NCBI GenBank assembly: GCA_016401345.1
Contig: JAEACG010000001.1
Span: 62,001 to 126,000 of the forward strand
Source of the DNA: Fictibacillus nanhaiensis
Lineage (GTDB): Bacteria; Bacillota; Bacilli; Bacillales; Fictibacillaceae
Reading direction: 5' to 3'
DNA: 64,000 nucleotides
The position numbers and the translations under genes were made by a program. Shown in pieces: positions 28,472 to 38,708 of the stretch (position 1 is the stretch's first letter; each line of letters starts with the position of its first letter). Under the pieces are notes generated by a model, which saw only the letters and a program-made list of their open reading frames with translations, searched no databases and was not told the DNA's origin.

Positions 28472-28832
28472 AACAATAACCCCTTTATTTCATATGATTG
28501 AGACTAACTGGTCAGATCAAGGAGGATCGTCTGCTACTTCGAATATATGCCTCCTGTAGCTACGTGCCTTTAGAAGCATCTTCCACTTCAATCAGCTGTG
28601 GATGAGGCGAAAAACAAAAGCTATTTCAAAGCAACTTACTTGAATTATCCGAAAATCCTAACATTTTGGTCCCAAGGAAGATTATAATCTTCCTTTTCTG
28701 ATAATGCTAGCTTGTTTTTTCAAGATTCTGTGCATTTCTACACAACGTGTATCTTTTCATCGTATAAATATAGTATAGTAACCTTGTATCATCCATTAAC
28801 TTCCATCTAGTGAATTGAAAGGAATGAAGAAA
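28472..28832. other. Divergent intergenic region before the nucleotidase gene
   Basis: About 360 bases without a gene. The minus-strand side near the nucleotidase can fold: GGAGG pairs with CCTCC around 28521-28558, and a GTAGCTAC palindrome lies close by. This could be a structured 5' leader, but it matches no riboswitch I know. A 22-base palindrome lies at 28674-28695. The plus-strand end carries AT-rich promoter-like sequence near 28765-28785. Confidence 0.4.
28674..28695. repeat. Perfect 22-base palindrome, possible operator
   Basis: Each half is AAGGAAGATTA and its complement, with no central loop. It lies between divergent genes, so it could be a dimeric repressor site. It could also be a terminator remnant because TTTTC follows on the plus strand, though no gene reads into it. 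Confidence 0.45.
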
Positions 28833-28993
28833 ATGGCAAAATCAAAAGCAAAGAAAATGAGAGAAAAACGCGTTCGTGCAGGTAAACGAAATCCTATTCT
28901 GGAAAGAAGTGCTTTTGCACATCCCGAGATGTATAATTTGATGACATCGAAGAGAACAAAATCGAAAAAGGAAAAATTAGACCACATCAAGCA

Positions 28994-29041
28994 TAAAAAG
29001 CGGCTATCATCCACTGGTTTCAGTGAGGATCATAGCCGCTT
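28994..29041 (-). terminator. Terminator of xpt-pbuX
   Basis: A long stem with AGCGGCTAT pairing with ATAGCCGCT (28999-29007 with 29032-29040), continued inward by ATCC/GGAT and ACTG/CAGT, and T-run on the minus strand. It overlaps the 3' part of the small basic gene. Confidence 0.85.
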
Positions 29042-29047
29042 CTTCGT

Positions 29048-30948
<1,901 letters not shown>

Positions 30949-30969
30949 TCATACTTTTTTATTAAATAC

Positions 30970-31160
30970 AAAAAACCGGAGAACTCCTTCTCTCTGATCG
31001 AGTGAAGCAATTCTCCGGTATAACAAAATCGGAACACATAAATAGCCCAATACATCTTGAAATACAAAATGCATGGAAAGTTTGCGTCACTCGTAGTCAA
31101 ACCCTTAACGGGGGCTTGGTAGAAACTTGCAGGCCATATCCCTGCGATTATACGAGCTTT
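30970..31160 (-). ncRNA. Purine (guanine-type) riboswitch with terminator
   Basis: On the minus strand the aptamer (about 31158 to 31089) reads TCGTATAATCGC, GATATGG, AAGTTTCTACC, CGTTAA and TTTGACTACGA. The specificity base in GACTAC is C, which indicates guanine or xanthine rather than adenine. A terminator stem CCGGAGAA/TTCTCCGG (30976-30983 with 31011-31018) and T-run follow. Ligand binding turns xpt-pbuX off. Confidence 0.96.
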
Positions 31161-31175
31161 ATGAAGTTAACTCAC

Positions 31176-31204
31176 ATTATACGATAAAGGTCTGAAAATG
31201 AAAA
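31176..31204 (-). promoter_or_regulatory. Promoter of xpt-pbuX
   Basis: -10 TATAAT (31176-31181) and -35 TTTTCA (31199-31204) with a 17-base spacer, about 20 bases upstream of the purine aptamer. The -35 is weak. I see no clear PurR box. Confidence 0.65.
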
Positions 31205-31237
31205 CCTCTTTATGTGACTTTACTTTAATGAAGTGAC

Positions 31238-31954
31238 TTATTTATAATCCGTACTTTGTCGGATGGTTTCGTAAACTCTTTTTCCGATTAACGCATAGCC
31301 CTTTTCGTTAGGATGAAGTTTGTCCGAGAAATAATCACGTTTATTTTTGTCGATAAAAAGGTCATCAGTGCGTATATATGCAGTATTTTTATTTTTCTTC
31401 GTAACTTCTATTGTGGATTGATTCCAATTTGATACGGCTTCGTTAACGACAGACATATCACTCCATTCAGCTTTAGGGTTATAGATACCTAATATATAAA
31501 TGGTCTTCGGGTACTCTTGATTTTGTACATTTTGAATGATTTGGTTCAAATTTTCTTTATAGATATCCTCGTTGGCTGCTAGCTCTTCTTTGTTAAATTT
31601 GGTCAATAAATCCGTACTTTTCAAAAAATCATTCGTACCTATATTTATAAAAATCACATCTGAGCTTTTAGCTGTTTTTGCTATCTCAGGATTACTCAGC
31701 CGCTTAAGTAGATCTGTGCTGGTATCATTTGGAACTCCAAAGTCATGTACAACGAGGTGTTTGTTTAAATCTTCTTCATACCGCTCTTCCACATCTCCTA
31801 TATACCCATTATCCTTTGTATCACCTAATCCGTAAGCGAGTGAATCTCCAAGAGCCGTTACTTCCATTTCTTTTGAGTTAAAGGAGTATACGCCAAAAGC
31901 AACGCCTAACACGACAATCATACACGCTGCTACAATCAATGATATTTTCTTCAT
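31238..31954 (-). CDS. Membrane-anchored SGNH/GDSL esterase (YpmR-like)
   Basis: An extracellular hydrolase of the SGNH family. An N-terminal hydrophobic segment (residues 3-24) anchors or exports it. The catalytic blocks are present: ALGDSLAYGLGD (Ser), the GTND block near residue 112, and DKLHPNEKGY (Asp and His) near the C-terminus. The 238 residues resemble YpmR-type lipases/esterases. GGAGG lies 7 bases before the ATG. The natural ester substrate is unknown. Confidence 0.88.
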   Translation of the reverse strand: MKKISLIVAACMIVVLGVAFGVYSFNSKEMEVTALGDSLAYGLGDTKDNGYIGDVEERYEEDLNKHLVVHDFGVPNDTSTDLLKRLSNPEIAKTAKSSDVIFINIGTNDFLKSTDLLTKFNKEELAANEDIYKENLNQIIQNVQNQEYPKTIYILGIYNPKAEWSDMSVVNEAVSNWNQSTIEVTKKNKNTAYIRTDDLFIDKNKRDYFSDKLHPNEKGYALIGKRVYETIRQSTDYK

Positions 31955-32096
31955 GTTTCAACCTCCGACTTTCTAGTTGTTTATTCTAAGTATGTATCAG
32001 GGGGGATTTCTTTAGACCCTTTGGCATTATTGGTATTCATACCTGTTTTGATTACCTTTTAAACAAAACATGTATACACCTCTTGCAAAATGGACT

Positions 32097-32129
32097 AAAA
32101 AAAGACAACATAAATAGTTCATGTTGTCT
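32097..32129 (-). terminator. Terminator of sortase operon
   Basis: A perfect 9-bp stem AGACAACAT with ATGTTGTCT (32103-32111 with 32121-32129) and seven T on the minus strand from 32097. Confidence 0.88.
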
Positions 32130-32136
32130 AAGTAGA

Positions 32137-32763
32137 TTATGTTAACTTTTGTGATATCAAATCTGCTACAAGAATATAGCGCTCAGGTGATGCACCAATA
32201 AAATTAAAGGGATAGCACGTTGAAACAGTTAATGTTGCTCTTGGTTTAGGTACAATTACTGTTCTGTCATCTTTGTCTACGATGCGCACATTCCGAATTT
32301 TATAGGTAAAGGTTCCCGCTGACGTTTTCACAATCAGCGTATCCCCCTTTCCTACTTCACCAAGCTTTCGAAAAACCGTATCTCGGTGTCCAGATAGAAC
32401 AGCATTGTCTTGTTCTCCTGGTAATACACTTTTCTCGAAATGACCAACACCTCTTTCTAATTCTTCTTCATCTGTTCCATGAAAAATAGGAAGTGTAGCA
32501 TTTAATTTTGGTATGAGTAGGTTACCAATATTCTCACCTTTTTTCGGTCTTACCGAATAGAGTGTTTCCTCCTGATCAGAATGCTTCATGTGTATTTTGG
32601 ATGGCTTTTCTGAACTCTTTCCGATCTGTGTCTGGCTCGTTTGAAAGAGCATGTATCCTTTAATAAATGTATAAGCGTTTGTAGTACTAAACCAAAAACC
32701 AATCAATATTAAAACAACTGAAAAAATAAGAAGTGTCGTTCGAATGCTACTTCTCGTTTTCAT
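32137..32763 (-). CDS. Class D sortase
   Basis: A membrane-anchored transpeptidase that cuts a sorting signal and attaches the protein to the cell wall. The N-terminal membrane segment is residues 9-30. The catalytic triad is visible: His126 in LSGHRD, Cys183 in TVSTCYPF, Arg195 in SPERY. The size of 208 residues and the TLTVSTC context fit class D. The ATG overlaps the stop of the upstream LPTTA protein by one base, which strongly suggests a dedicated sortase-substrate pair. Confidence 0.93.
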   Translation of the reverse strand: MKTRSSIRTTLLIFSVVLILIGFWFSTTNAYTFIKGYMLFQTSQTQIGKSSEKPSKIHMKHSDQEETLYSVRPKKGENIGNLLIPKLNATLPIFHGTDEEELERGVGHFEKSVLPGEQDNAVLSGHRDTVFRKLGEVGKGDTLIVKTSAGTFTYKIRNVRIVDKDDRTVIVPKPRATLTVSTCYPFNFIGASPERYILVADLISQKLT

Positions 32764-34097
32764 TAGATCCCTTTTACCCGAAATCTTCTAAATAAGAATA
32801 CTCCTGCTGCTAAAATACCTAGACCCATTAAAGTATTCTCTAAATGGTTTGTTGCGGTTGTTGGAAGTTTTCCGCCTTTCACTGTTTTTACAGGTGGACT
32901 CGCTTTAGTCGGAGGTGCAGAGACAATCTTTTCAACTTTTTGAATATCTTTACCTGTTTCTTGAATCATTTCAGAGCCAAACATTTCAGCTGTGATACGA
33001 ATATCAGCTAATAACTCACCATTTAGATTATAAATTTCCATGATAAGATCATTTCCATTTGTCGTTTCCATCGTCATCAATGTATCCATCGACACAGCTT
33101 GTTTTTGTCCATCTACAATTAGATAGTATTTTGTTTCAAGTTGTAACAGCTGCTTCATCTCAGAAAAGATGGATAATAGTTCAGCAACTTGTTCAGAAGT
33201 AAGTTCGTCTGCAGTTTCAAAATCATCAAATGCCATCATTCTTTCGGCAAGTACCATCATTTGATCAAGAAATGCTGGATCTTCCCAATTAAGAGTTTCC
33301 ATATGAGTTAAAAGCTTCTCTATTTCTTCCTCTGTTAAACCAATCTCTGTAAATAGATCCTCGATATCATCACCCATATAGTCATCGCCATTTATATAGA
33401 AATCAACGGCTCCTTCAAGATCTTCAATGTATTCGTAATTTTCTCTTGCATCATCATTTTCTTTTAATAAAGCGTCTAGTTCCGCAAGAGAAGCTAAGTT
33501 GTAATCTCTTAATAATTGTTGAAGATTTTCATCATTAATAAGAGTTCCTTCCCAGTCATCTCCATTCAAATAATAATCAACAGACCATTCTAGGTGTTCG
33601 ATATATTCATAGTTGTCACGTGAATCATCGTTCTCTTTTAATAAAGCATCCAGTTCTTCAATGGATTTTAAATCGTAATCACTTAATAACTTTTGAAGAT
33701 TAATGTCATCTATAGGTGTGCCGATCATAAAATCAACTTCCTCAAACAATTCCTCTTCAAAGATAATATAAGTTCCGTCAAGAACGTCTTGTCCTTCTTC
33801 TATATTTCCATATTCAACAAGAAGTTCATTGAGTCTATCACGACTGATGGCAAACTCTTTTAACACTGCTTGAACACCTTTTTCTGATAAGGGTGTACCA
33901 AGTTCATCGACAGAATCAAAATCTCTTAATGCCCACTCTTTACTGTCTAGATAAGCAACAAAATCCTTCGAGTTCCAACCAATCTCTTGTAAGAACGCTT
34001 TATACTCTTTGTCGTTTGCATTTATCGCGAACGCTGACAACGGCAAGATGCCGAGGCTAATCGTAATAGCCAATAAGAAAGTTACAACCTTTTTCAT
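32763..34097 (-). CDS. Acidic LPTTA-anchored surface protein with internal repeats
   Basis: A 444-residue secreted protein. Residues 1-24 are a signal peptide. Two tandem repeats of about 58 residues start with NLQKLL at 133 and NLQQLL at 191, both with ELDALLKENDD and NYEYIE. The body is strongly acidic (many Asp and Glu). The C-terminus has a proline-rich linker, the sorting motif LPTTA (411-415), a hydrophobic stretch and a basic tail (RRFRVKGI). This fits what is called the processed acidic surface protein family, coupled to a class D sortase. Its biological role is not known; calcium or cell-surface binding is only possible. Confidence 0.85.
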   Translation of the reverse strand: MKKVVTFLLAITISLGILPLSAFAINANDKEYKAFLQEIGWNSKDFVAYLDSKEWALRDFDSVDELGTPLSEKGVQAVLKEFAISRDRLNELLVEYGNIEEGQDVLDGTYIIFEEELFEEVDFMIGTPIDDINLQKLLSDYDLKSIEELDALLKENDDSRDNYEYIEHLEWSVDYYLNGDDWEGTLINDENLQQLLRDYNLASLAELDALLKENDDARENYEYIEDLEGAVDFYINGDDYMGDDIEDLFTEIGLTEEEIEKLLTHMETLNWEDPAFLDQMMVLAERMMAFDDFETADELTSEQVAELLSIFSEMKQLLQLETKYYLIVDGQKQAVSMDTLMTMETTNGNDLIMEIYNLNGELLADIRITAEMFGSEMIQETGKDIQKVEKIVSAPPTKASPPVKTVKGGKLPTTATNHLENTLMGLGILAAGVFLFRRFRVKGI

Positions 34098-34328
34098 CCC
34101 TGACCCCCAGAAAACTAGTTTAATATAATTTCTAGAAAATTATACTGCCAAAATCTGCTTTTGCATACAAGTTTTTTTAGAATTAGTTTTTGTAACCTTA
34201 AGGTGCTATGCATAATCAAAAAGACATAAAAACATAATGTTCAATATTTCTTCATTGTAAATACCGTCAACTTTGTTTACGATAAAAGTAACTTCTTTTT
34301 ATTTAGTAAAAATTCTACGAGGTGAACA

Positions 34329-35048
34329 ATGGGTAAACAAAAAAAGAATAAGGCTTATGTAAACAGCTCAAAGAAAAAGAACAACTCTTCTCCTGTTTGG
34401 CTTTTTTGGACGATTGGTATTTTGACTCTAGGATTGATCATTTTTCTGTTCAGCGGTGCACTTGATAATAATGATACGTCCACAGCTGATATATCCTATG
34501 AAAACCAGCCTTACTTAGGTGAGAAAGATGCGACAGTTAACATTGTTGAATTTGGAGATTACAAGTGTCCCGCATGTAAAAACTTTAATGAATCATTTTT
34601 CCCGCTTATTGATAAAGAACTGATTCAAACAGGGAAAGTGAAATTTTATTTTTTAAACTATCCGTTTATTAATGTAGATTCTGAACGCTCAGCTATATTT
34701 GCGGAAACTGTTTATAAGGAATTAGGAAATGAAACGTTTTGGAAGTTTCATAAGACGCTATATGAAAAGCAACCTGACGATCAGAGCCTAGAACGACAGG
34801 ACATCTTTACAGAGAAATTCTTAACAGAAACACTTGGTGAAGTAACTTCAGAAGAAGATGTTAAGAAAGTTACTGAAACATGGGAGAACAAGGACAATGA
34901 AAAAGCGCTGAAAACAGATGAAGCACTTGTAAGTGACCTTGGTGTAACGAGTACGCCAACATTGTTTGTAAATGGTAAAAAGTTTGAAGGTACCTCTTTA
35001 GAAGATTTAAAGGAAATGGTTGATGATGCTTCAAAGGAGAGTAAATAA
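34329..35048 (+). CDS. bdbD: DsbA-like thiol-disulfide oxidoreductase BdbD
   Basis: An extracytoplasmic oxidase that forms disulfide bonds in exported proteins. The basic, Asn/Lys-rich N-terminus is followed by a membrane anchor (residues 23-43). The thioredoxin-fold domain has the active site CPAC (80-83) and the cis-proline loop in VTSTPTLFVNG. It has 239 residues; GAGGTG precedes ATG. It is followed directly by bdbC, its quinone-linked partner. Confidence 0.92.
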   Translation: MGKQKKNKAYVNSSKKKNNSSPVWLFWTIGILTLGLIIFLFSGALDNNDTSTADISYENQPYLGEKDATVNIVEFGDYKCPACKNFNESFFPLIDKELIQTGKVKFYFLNYPFINVDSERSAIFAETVYKELGNETFWKFHKTLYEKQPDDQSLERQDIFTEKFLTETLGEVTSEEDVKKVTETWENKDNEKALKTDEALVSDLGVTSTPTLFVNGKKFEGTSLEDLKEMVDDASKESK

Positions 35049-35050
35049 AG

Positions 35051-35458
35051 GTGGGTAATAAACCTTTATTGATCGCTTGGCTTGCTTCGATCGTTTCCAT
35101 GGTAGGAAGTCTGTTTTTTAGTGAAGTCATGAAGTTTGTGCCATGCAATTTTTGCTGGTATCAACGGATTTTGATGTATCCGTTAGTCATTCTTCTAGGT
35201 GTTGCCTTTTATCAACAAGATCATAAAGTCACACGTTATGTCCTTCCTTTATCCATTTTGGGCATCATCGTTTCAGGCTATCATTATGCTCTTCAAAAAA
35301 TTCCTGCATTAAAAGCTTTTGAAGTGTGTACATCTGGTGTTCCATGTTCAGGTCAGTATATTAACTGGCTAGGATTCATCACGATTCCACTCCTTGCGTT
35401 CGTTGGATTTACGATCATCACGATCTGTATGCTATGGATGAGAAAGCAATCGAATTAA
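35051..35458 (+). CDS. bdbC: DsbB-like disulfide oxidoreductase BdbC
   Basis: A 135-residue membrane protein with four hydrophobic segments that re-oxidises BdbD and passes electrons to quinone. Two cysteine pairs are present: CNFCWYQR (35-42) and the later CTSGVPCSG. The start is GTG 35051, with AGGAG about 12 bases upstream inside bdbD; coupling to bdbD is likely because only 2 bases separate them. A terminator stem overlaps its last codons. Confidence 0.92.
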   Translation: MGNKPLLIAWLASIVSMVGSLFFSEVMKFVPCNFCWYQRILMYPLVILLGVAFYQQDHKVTRYVLPLSILGIIVSGYHYALQKIPALKAFEVCTSGVPCSGQYINWLGFITIPLLAFVGFTIITICMLWMRKQSN

Positions 35459-35471
35459 TCGGTTGCTTTTT
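35443..35471 (+). terminator. Terminator of bdbDC
   Basis: An 11-bp stem with two G:T or weak pairs (35443-35453 with 35459-35469) and T-rich tail; it begins within the last codons of bdbC. Confidence 0.75.
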
Positions 35472-35485
35472 CTTTTTGCTCTGAC

Positions 35486-35518
35486 AATAAAAAAGAGCCA
35501 GTCCTGTAATAGGAACTG
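35486..35518 (-). terminator. Terminator of yeeI
   Basis: Stem CAGTCCT with AGGAACTG (35499-35505 with 35511-35518, one bulge) and T-run on the minus strand near 35487-35494. Confidence 0.7.
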
Positions 35519-35537
35519 ACCCTTCATTTATATAGAA

Positions 35538-36254
35538 TTATTGTAAATCAACGTTATGATACACTTGCTGCACGTCTTCTAGATCTTCTAAAGCATCGAT
35601 CAATTTCTCAAATTGACTTTGTGATTCTTCAGTGAGTTCCACATCGTTTTGTGCGAGCATCGTTAGTTCAGCTACTGAAAACTCTGTAATACCCACATTC
35701 TTAAATGCTTCTTGTACAGCATGAAACTGATCAGGTTCAGCATAAACAATAACAGATTCATCCTCTTCGATCACATCTCGAACATCTAGGTCTGCTTCCA
35801 TCAACAGCTCCAATACGTCATCAGCAGACTTTGCTTCTAGACCAATTACAGCGGTTGCATCGAACATGTATGATACTGCACCAGAAACACCCATGTTTCC
35901 ATTATTTTTATTAAAAGCAGAACGAACTTCCGCTACTGTACGATTTACATTATTCGTCAAGGTATCCACTATAATCATCGATCCGTTCGGACCAAAACCT
36001 TCATAACGAAGCTCGTCATAGTTCTCATCGGATCCGCCTTTCGCTTTTTCAATCGCACGGTCGATGATGTTTTTAGGAACGCTATATGTTTTTGCTCGTT
36101 CTAAAACGACTTTTAAAGACTGATTGGATTCTGGATCAGGCTCTCCTTGTTTTGCAGCCACATAGATTTCACGACCGAACTTTGCATAAATACGGCTCGT
36201 ATTTGCGTCTTTTGATGCTTTTTTCTCTTTAATATTATTCCATTTACGTCCCAT
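35538..36254 (-). CDS. yeeI: YebC/PmpR-family regulatory protein YeeI
   Basis: A 238-residue member of the YebC/TACO1 family, very close to B. subtilis Yee[21 protein letters not shown] at the start, [19 protein letters not shown] in the middle and [15 protein letters not shown] at the end. Members bind DNA or help ribosomes translate difficult sequences. The start is set at ATG 36254, with GAGAG upstream, because the preceding three codons are not conserved. Confidence 0.92.
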   Translation of the reverse strand: MGRKWNNIKEKKASKDANTSRIYAKFGREIYVAAKQGEPDPESNQSLKVVLERAKTYSVPKNIIDRAIEKAKGGSDENYDELRYEGFGPNGSMIIVDTLTNNVNRTVAEVRSAFNKNNGNMGVSGAVSYMFDATAVIGLEAKSADDVLELLMEADLDVRDVIEEDESVIVYAEPDQFHAVQEAFKNVGITEFSVAELTMLAQNDVELTEESQSQFEKLIDALEDLEDVQQVYHNVDLQ

Positions 36255-36334
36255 ATTGTTCACTCTCTTTCAACTTTAAATCTATGTAGAACATTATACA
36301 TCAACTTAACTAATTTTTAGTAGTATAAGAATCA

Positions 36335-36364
36335 AAACAAAAGCAACCCGATAAACAGGTAGCT
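36335..36364 (-). terminator. Terminator of the two-component operon
   Basis: Stem AGC-ACC with GGT-GCT (36342-36348 with 36358-36364, one mismatch) and T-rich tail on the minus strand. Confidence 0.6.
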
Positions 36365-36369
36365 CTATA

Positions 36370-37059
36370 CTATAGTCCATATTTATAGATTCTTTCTGGT
36401 CTGCCTACACCCCCATAAGTGATGTCCGCTTTTGCTTTTTGTTCTGAAACGAGGTATTCAAGGTATCTTCTTGCCGTTGTTCGACTAACTCCGGTACGCT
36501 GTCCAAGATCTTCTGCAGTAAAGCCTTTTTGATGGTGCATCAATATGGACAAGATCTTTTCAAGTGTAATAGGATCGATTCCTTTAGGGAGTAAGTATGG
36601 TTCTATCTCGACCTTCTCGCGTTTTAATAAAGAATCGATCATATTTTGATTGACTTCTTTATCCGCTGACAGTTGAGAGATAGATCGCTTATAATCGGTA
36701 AATTGTAATAAAGTATCTTTAAACCGCTGAAAGATGACGGGCTTTACTATGTAATCAAAAATCCCATCTTCAAGAGCAACCTTTAGCGTTTTCACCTCTG
36801 TTGCCGCTGTTACCATGATGACTTCGATCCCTCGAAATTCACTCCTAATCCATCTTAGTAGATCTAGTCCATTCATATCTGGAAAATAAATATCTAAGAT
36901 TACTAAGTCAGGTCTTAAAATCGAAATCTGTTCTTTTGCCTCTTCCTCGTTTAATGCTATGCCACATACCGAAAAACCTTCTACTTTTTCAACGAATTTT
37001 TTGTTGATCTCGGCAATTCGAATGTCGTCTTCAACGATAAAAACTTCCCATGAACTCAT
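36370..37059 (-). CDS. CitB/DctR-family response regulator for tricarboxylate uptake
   Basis: The cytoplasmic output partner of the adjacent kinase. The receiver domain spans residues 1-120, with phospho-acceptor Asp56 in LVILDIYFPDMNGLD and conserved Lys in YIVKPV. The C-terminal helix-turn-helix (about 175-229) has LGQRTGVSRTTARRYLEYL, typical of the CitB/DcuR/DctR group. It has 229 residues, 12 bases after the kinase gene. It most likely activates the tctCBA operon just upstream. Confidence 0.9.
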   Translation of the reverse strand: MSSWEVFIVEDDIRIAEINKKFVEKVEGFSVCGIALNEEEAKEQISILRPDLVILDIYFPDMNGLDLLRWIRSEFRGIEVIMVTAATEVKTLKVALEDGIFDYIVKPVIFQRFKDTLLQFTDYKRSISQLSADKEVNQNMIDSLLKREKVEIEPYLLPKGIDPITLEKILSILMHHQKGFTAEDLGQRTGVSRTTARRYLEYLVSEQKAKADITYGGVGRPERIYKYGL

Positions 37060-37071
37060 GATGTCTTTCCT

Positions 37072-38643
37072 CTATTCTTTTGGGATTATTACAGTGAAAA
37101 GCGTTGTTCCCGCTTTTGTTCTCTCAAAAAAGATATGACCGTCTAATACTTCCACAGCTTGGTTGATTAGATATAAACCATAGCCGCGATCCTGTCCTTT
37201 TGTAGAGAATCCCTTTTTATATAACATATTAGCGATATCTTCAGGAATTCCTTCTCCATTATCTTCAATTTCAATGATCAGCTGTTCTCCAAAATCAGAA
37301 AGATTGATTGTTACTATTGGGTCATATGTTCCTGACTCTATTACAGCTTCCATGCTATTATCTATTAGATTACCTATGATCGTAACTAGTAATTGTCTGT
37401 CGATCGAGTCTGGAATATCTTTTAGGTGACTTGAAGGATCAATCGAAAATTCTACTCTTAGCTCATTCGAACGATTGAACTTACCAATTAATAGACCGCC
37501 TATATAAGGATCAGAAATATGCTTCATAATAAATTGTGTAAAATGATGATGAACATTTGATTCTTTTGTAATAATATCTTGTGCCTCCTGATAAGAACCC
37601 AGTTGAATAAGTCCGGATATTAAATACAGTTTATTTGAGAATTCATGAGTTTGAGCTCTTAAGCCTTCACTATAGCTTTTCACTTGCGCGAGTTCTTCAC
37701 TTAATCGATAAAGCTCATCTCTGTTTCTAAATGTCGCTACCGCCCCAATGACTTGATTATGATCATCTAGTATTGGAATACGATTCGCGATAACTTTCGT
37801 GTTTCCGAGTTTCATCTGTTCGTCAAATTCATTTCTTCCAGAAGCAATAACATCAAGTAATCTTGTATTCGGAATAGCTTTTAACACATTTTCACCTAAT
37901 AACCTCTCACTTTCTGTTTGTAGCATCTGAAGTGCAGTGTGATTGGCAAGGGTTATTTCACCTTCTCGATTAACAGCAATGACCCCTTCTCTAATCGCTT
38001 CTAAGATCGCGCTTTTTTCTTTGTATAACAATCCGATCTCTTTTGGTTCTAATCCATGGGTGGCTCTTTTTACTCCTTTTGCAATCAGTACAGAACCGAG
38101 TGTTCCTAGCAACAAAGTAATCGTACCTATAATGATTATTTTTATTTTATACGGCCAAATGTCCTCTTTGATCTGATCAGTTAGAAAACCCACTGATACC
38201 AATCCAATGATTTCGCCGTCATTATTTATAACGGGTGATTTTCCTCGTACAGCTGGACCAAGTGAGCCTGTTGCTTCAGTGATACTCGGTTCACCAGATA
38301 AAGCTTTTTGGTTGTCACCACCAACCATCTTCTTACCGATTCGTTCTATGATGGGGTGTGAATAACGAACACCTTCTTTGTTTCCAACTACGATGTAATG
38401 AGCCCTTGTTTTCTTTCTGATTTTCTCTGCATAAGGCTGGATCAATTTAGAGGGATCATCACTTTCAAACGCATCAATAACAAGTGGATTGTTACTTACT
38501 GCATAAGAAACACTTAGTGCCCTCTCCCCAATTTGACTCTTCATCGTGTCTTCAAACATATTCTGAAAGATAAGTGCTAAAATCGTGACCACAATAAAAA
38601 TTAGGGAACAGCTGATGAGAATTAATTTTGTTTGCAGTTTCAT
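37072..38643 (-). CDS. CitA/DcuS-family sensor histidine kinase
   Basis: Senses a carboxylate outside the cell and phosphorylates the next-door regulator. Two membrane segments (about 7-27 and 166-189) flank an extracytoplasmic PAS-type sensor with KKTRAHYIVVGNKEGVRYSH. A cytoplasmic PAS domain follows (205-310), then the phospho-acceptor His333 in RAQTHEFSNKLYLI and the ATPase motifs IEDNGEGIP and GYGLYLI. At 523 residues it is normal for this family. Position next to tctCBA suggests citrate or a related tricarboxylate as ligand. Confidence 0.9.
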   Translation of the reverse strand: MKLQTKLILISCSLIFIVVTILALIFQNMFEDTMKSQIGERALSVSYAVSNNPLVIDAFESDDPSKLIQPYAEKIRKKTRAHYIVVGNKEGVRYSHPIIERIGKKMVGGDNQKALSGEPSITEATGSLGPAVRGKSPVINNDGEIIGLVSVGFLTDQIKEDIWPYKIKIIIIGTITLLLGTLGSVLIAKGVKRATHGLEPKEIGLLYKEKSAILEAIREGVIAVNREGEITLANHTALQMLQTESERLLGENVLKAIPNTRLLDVIASGRNEFDEQMKLGNTKVIANRIPILDDHNQVIGAVATFRNRDELYRLSEELAQVKSYSEGLRAQTHEFSNKLYLISGLIQLGSYQEAQDIITKESNVHHHFTQFIMKHISDPYIGGLLIGKFNRSNELRVEFSIDPSSHLKDIPDSIDRQLLVTIIGNLIDNSMEAVIESGTYDPIVTINLSDFGEQLIIEIEDNGEGIPEDIANMLYKKGFSTKGQDRGYGLYLINQAVEVLDGHIFFERTKAGTTLFTVIIPKE

Positions 38644-38654
38644 AGTTTCCCTCC

Positions 38655-38692
38655 GTAAAAATAGAAAAGACTTTCTTAGAATAGAAAGTCTT
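38655..38692 (-). terminator. Terminator between tctA and the kinase gene
   Basis: A perfect 10-bp stem AAGACTTTCT with AGAAAGTCTT (38667-38676 with 38683-38692), with TTTTCTATTTTT following on the minus strand. It separates the transporter operon from the two-component genes. Confidence 0.75.
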
Positions 38693-38708
38693 CTCTACGT
38701 ATCAACTC

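Noticed and set aside
28796-29014. Antisense frame over the small basic gene
   Set aside because: It is the complement of a Lys/Arg-rich sequence and has no ribosome binding site.
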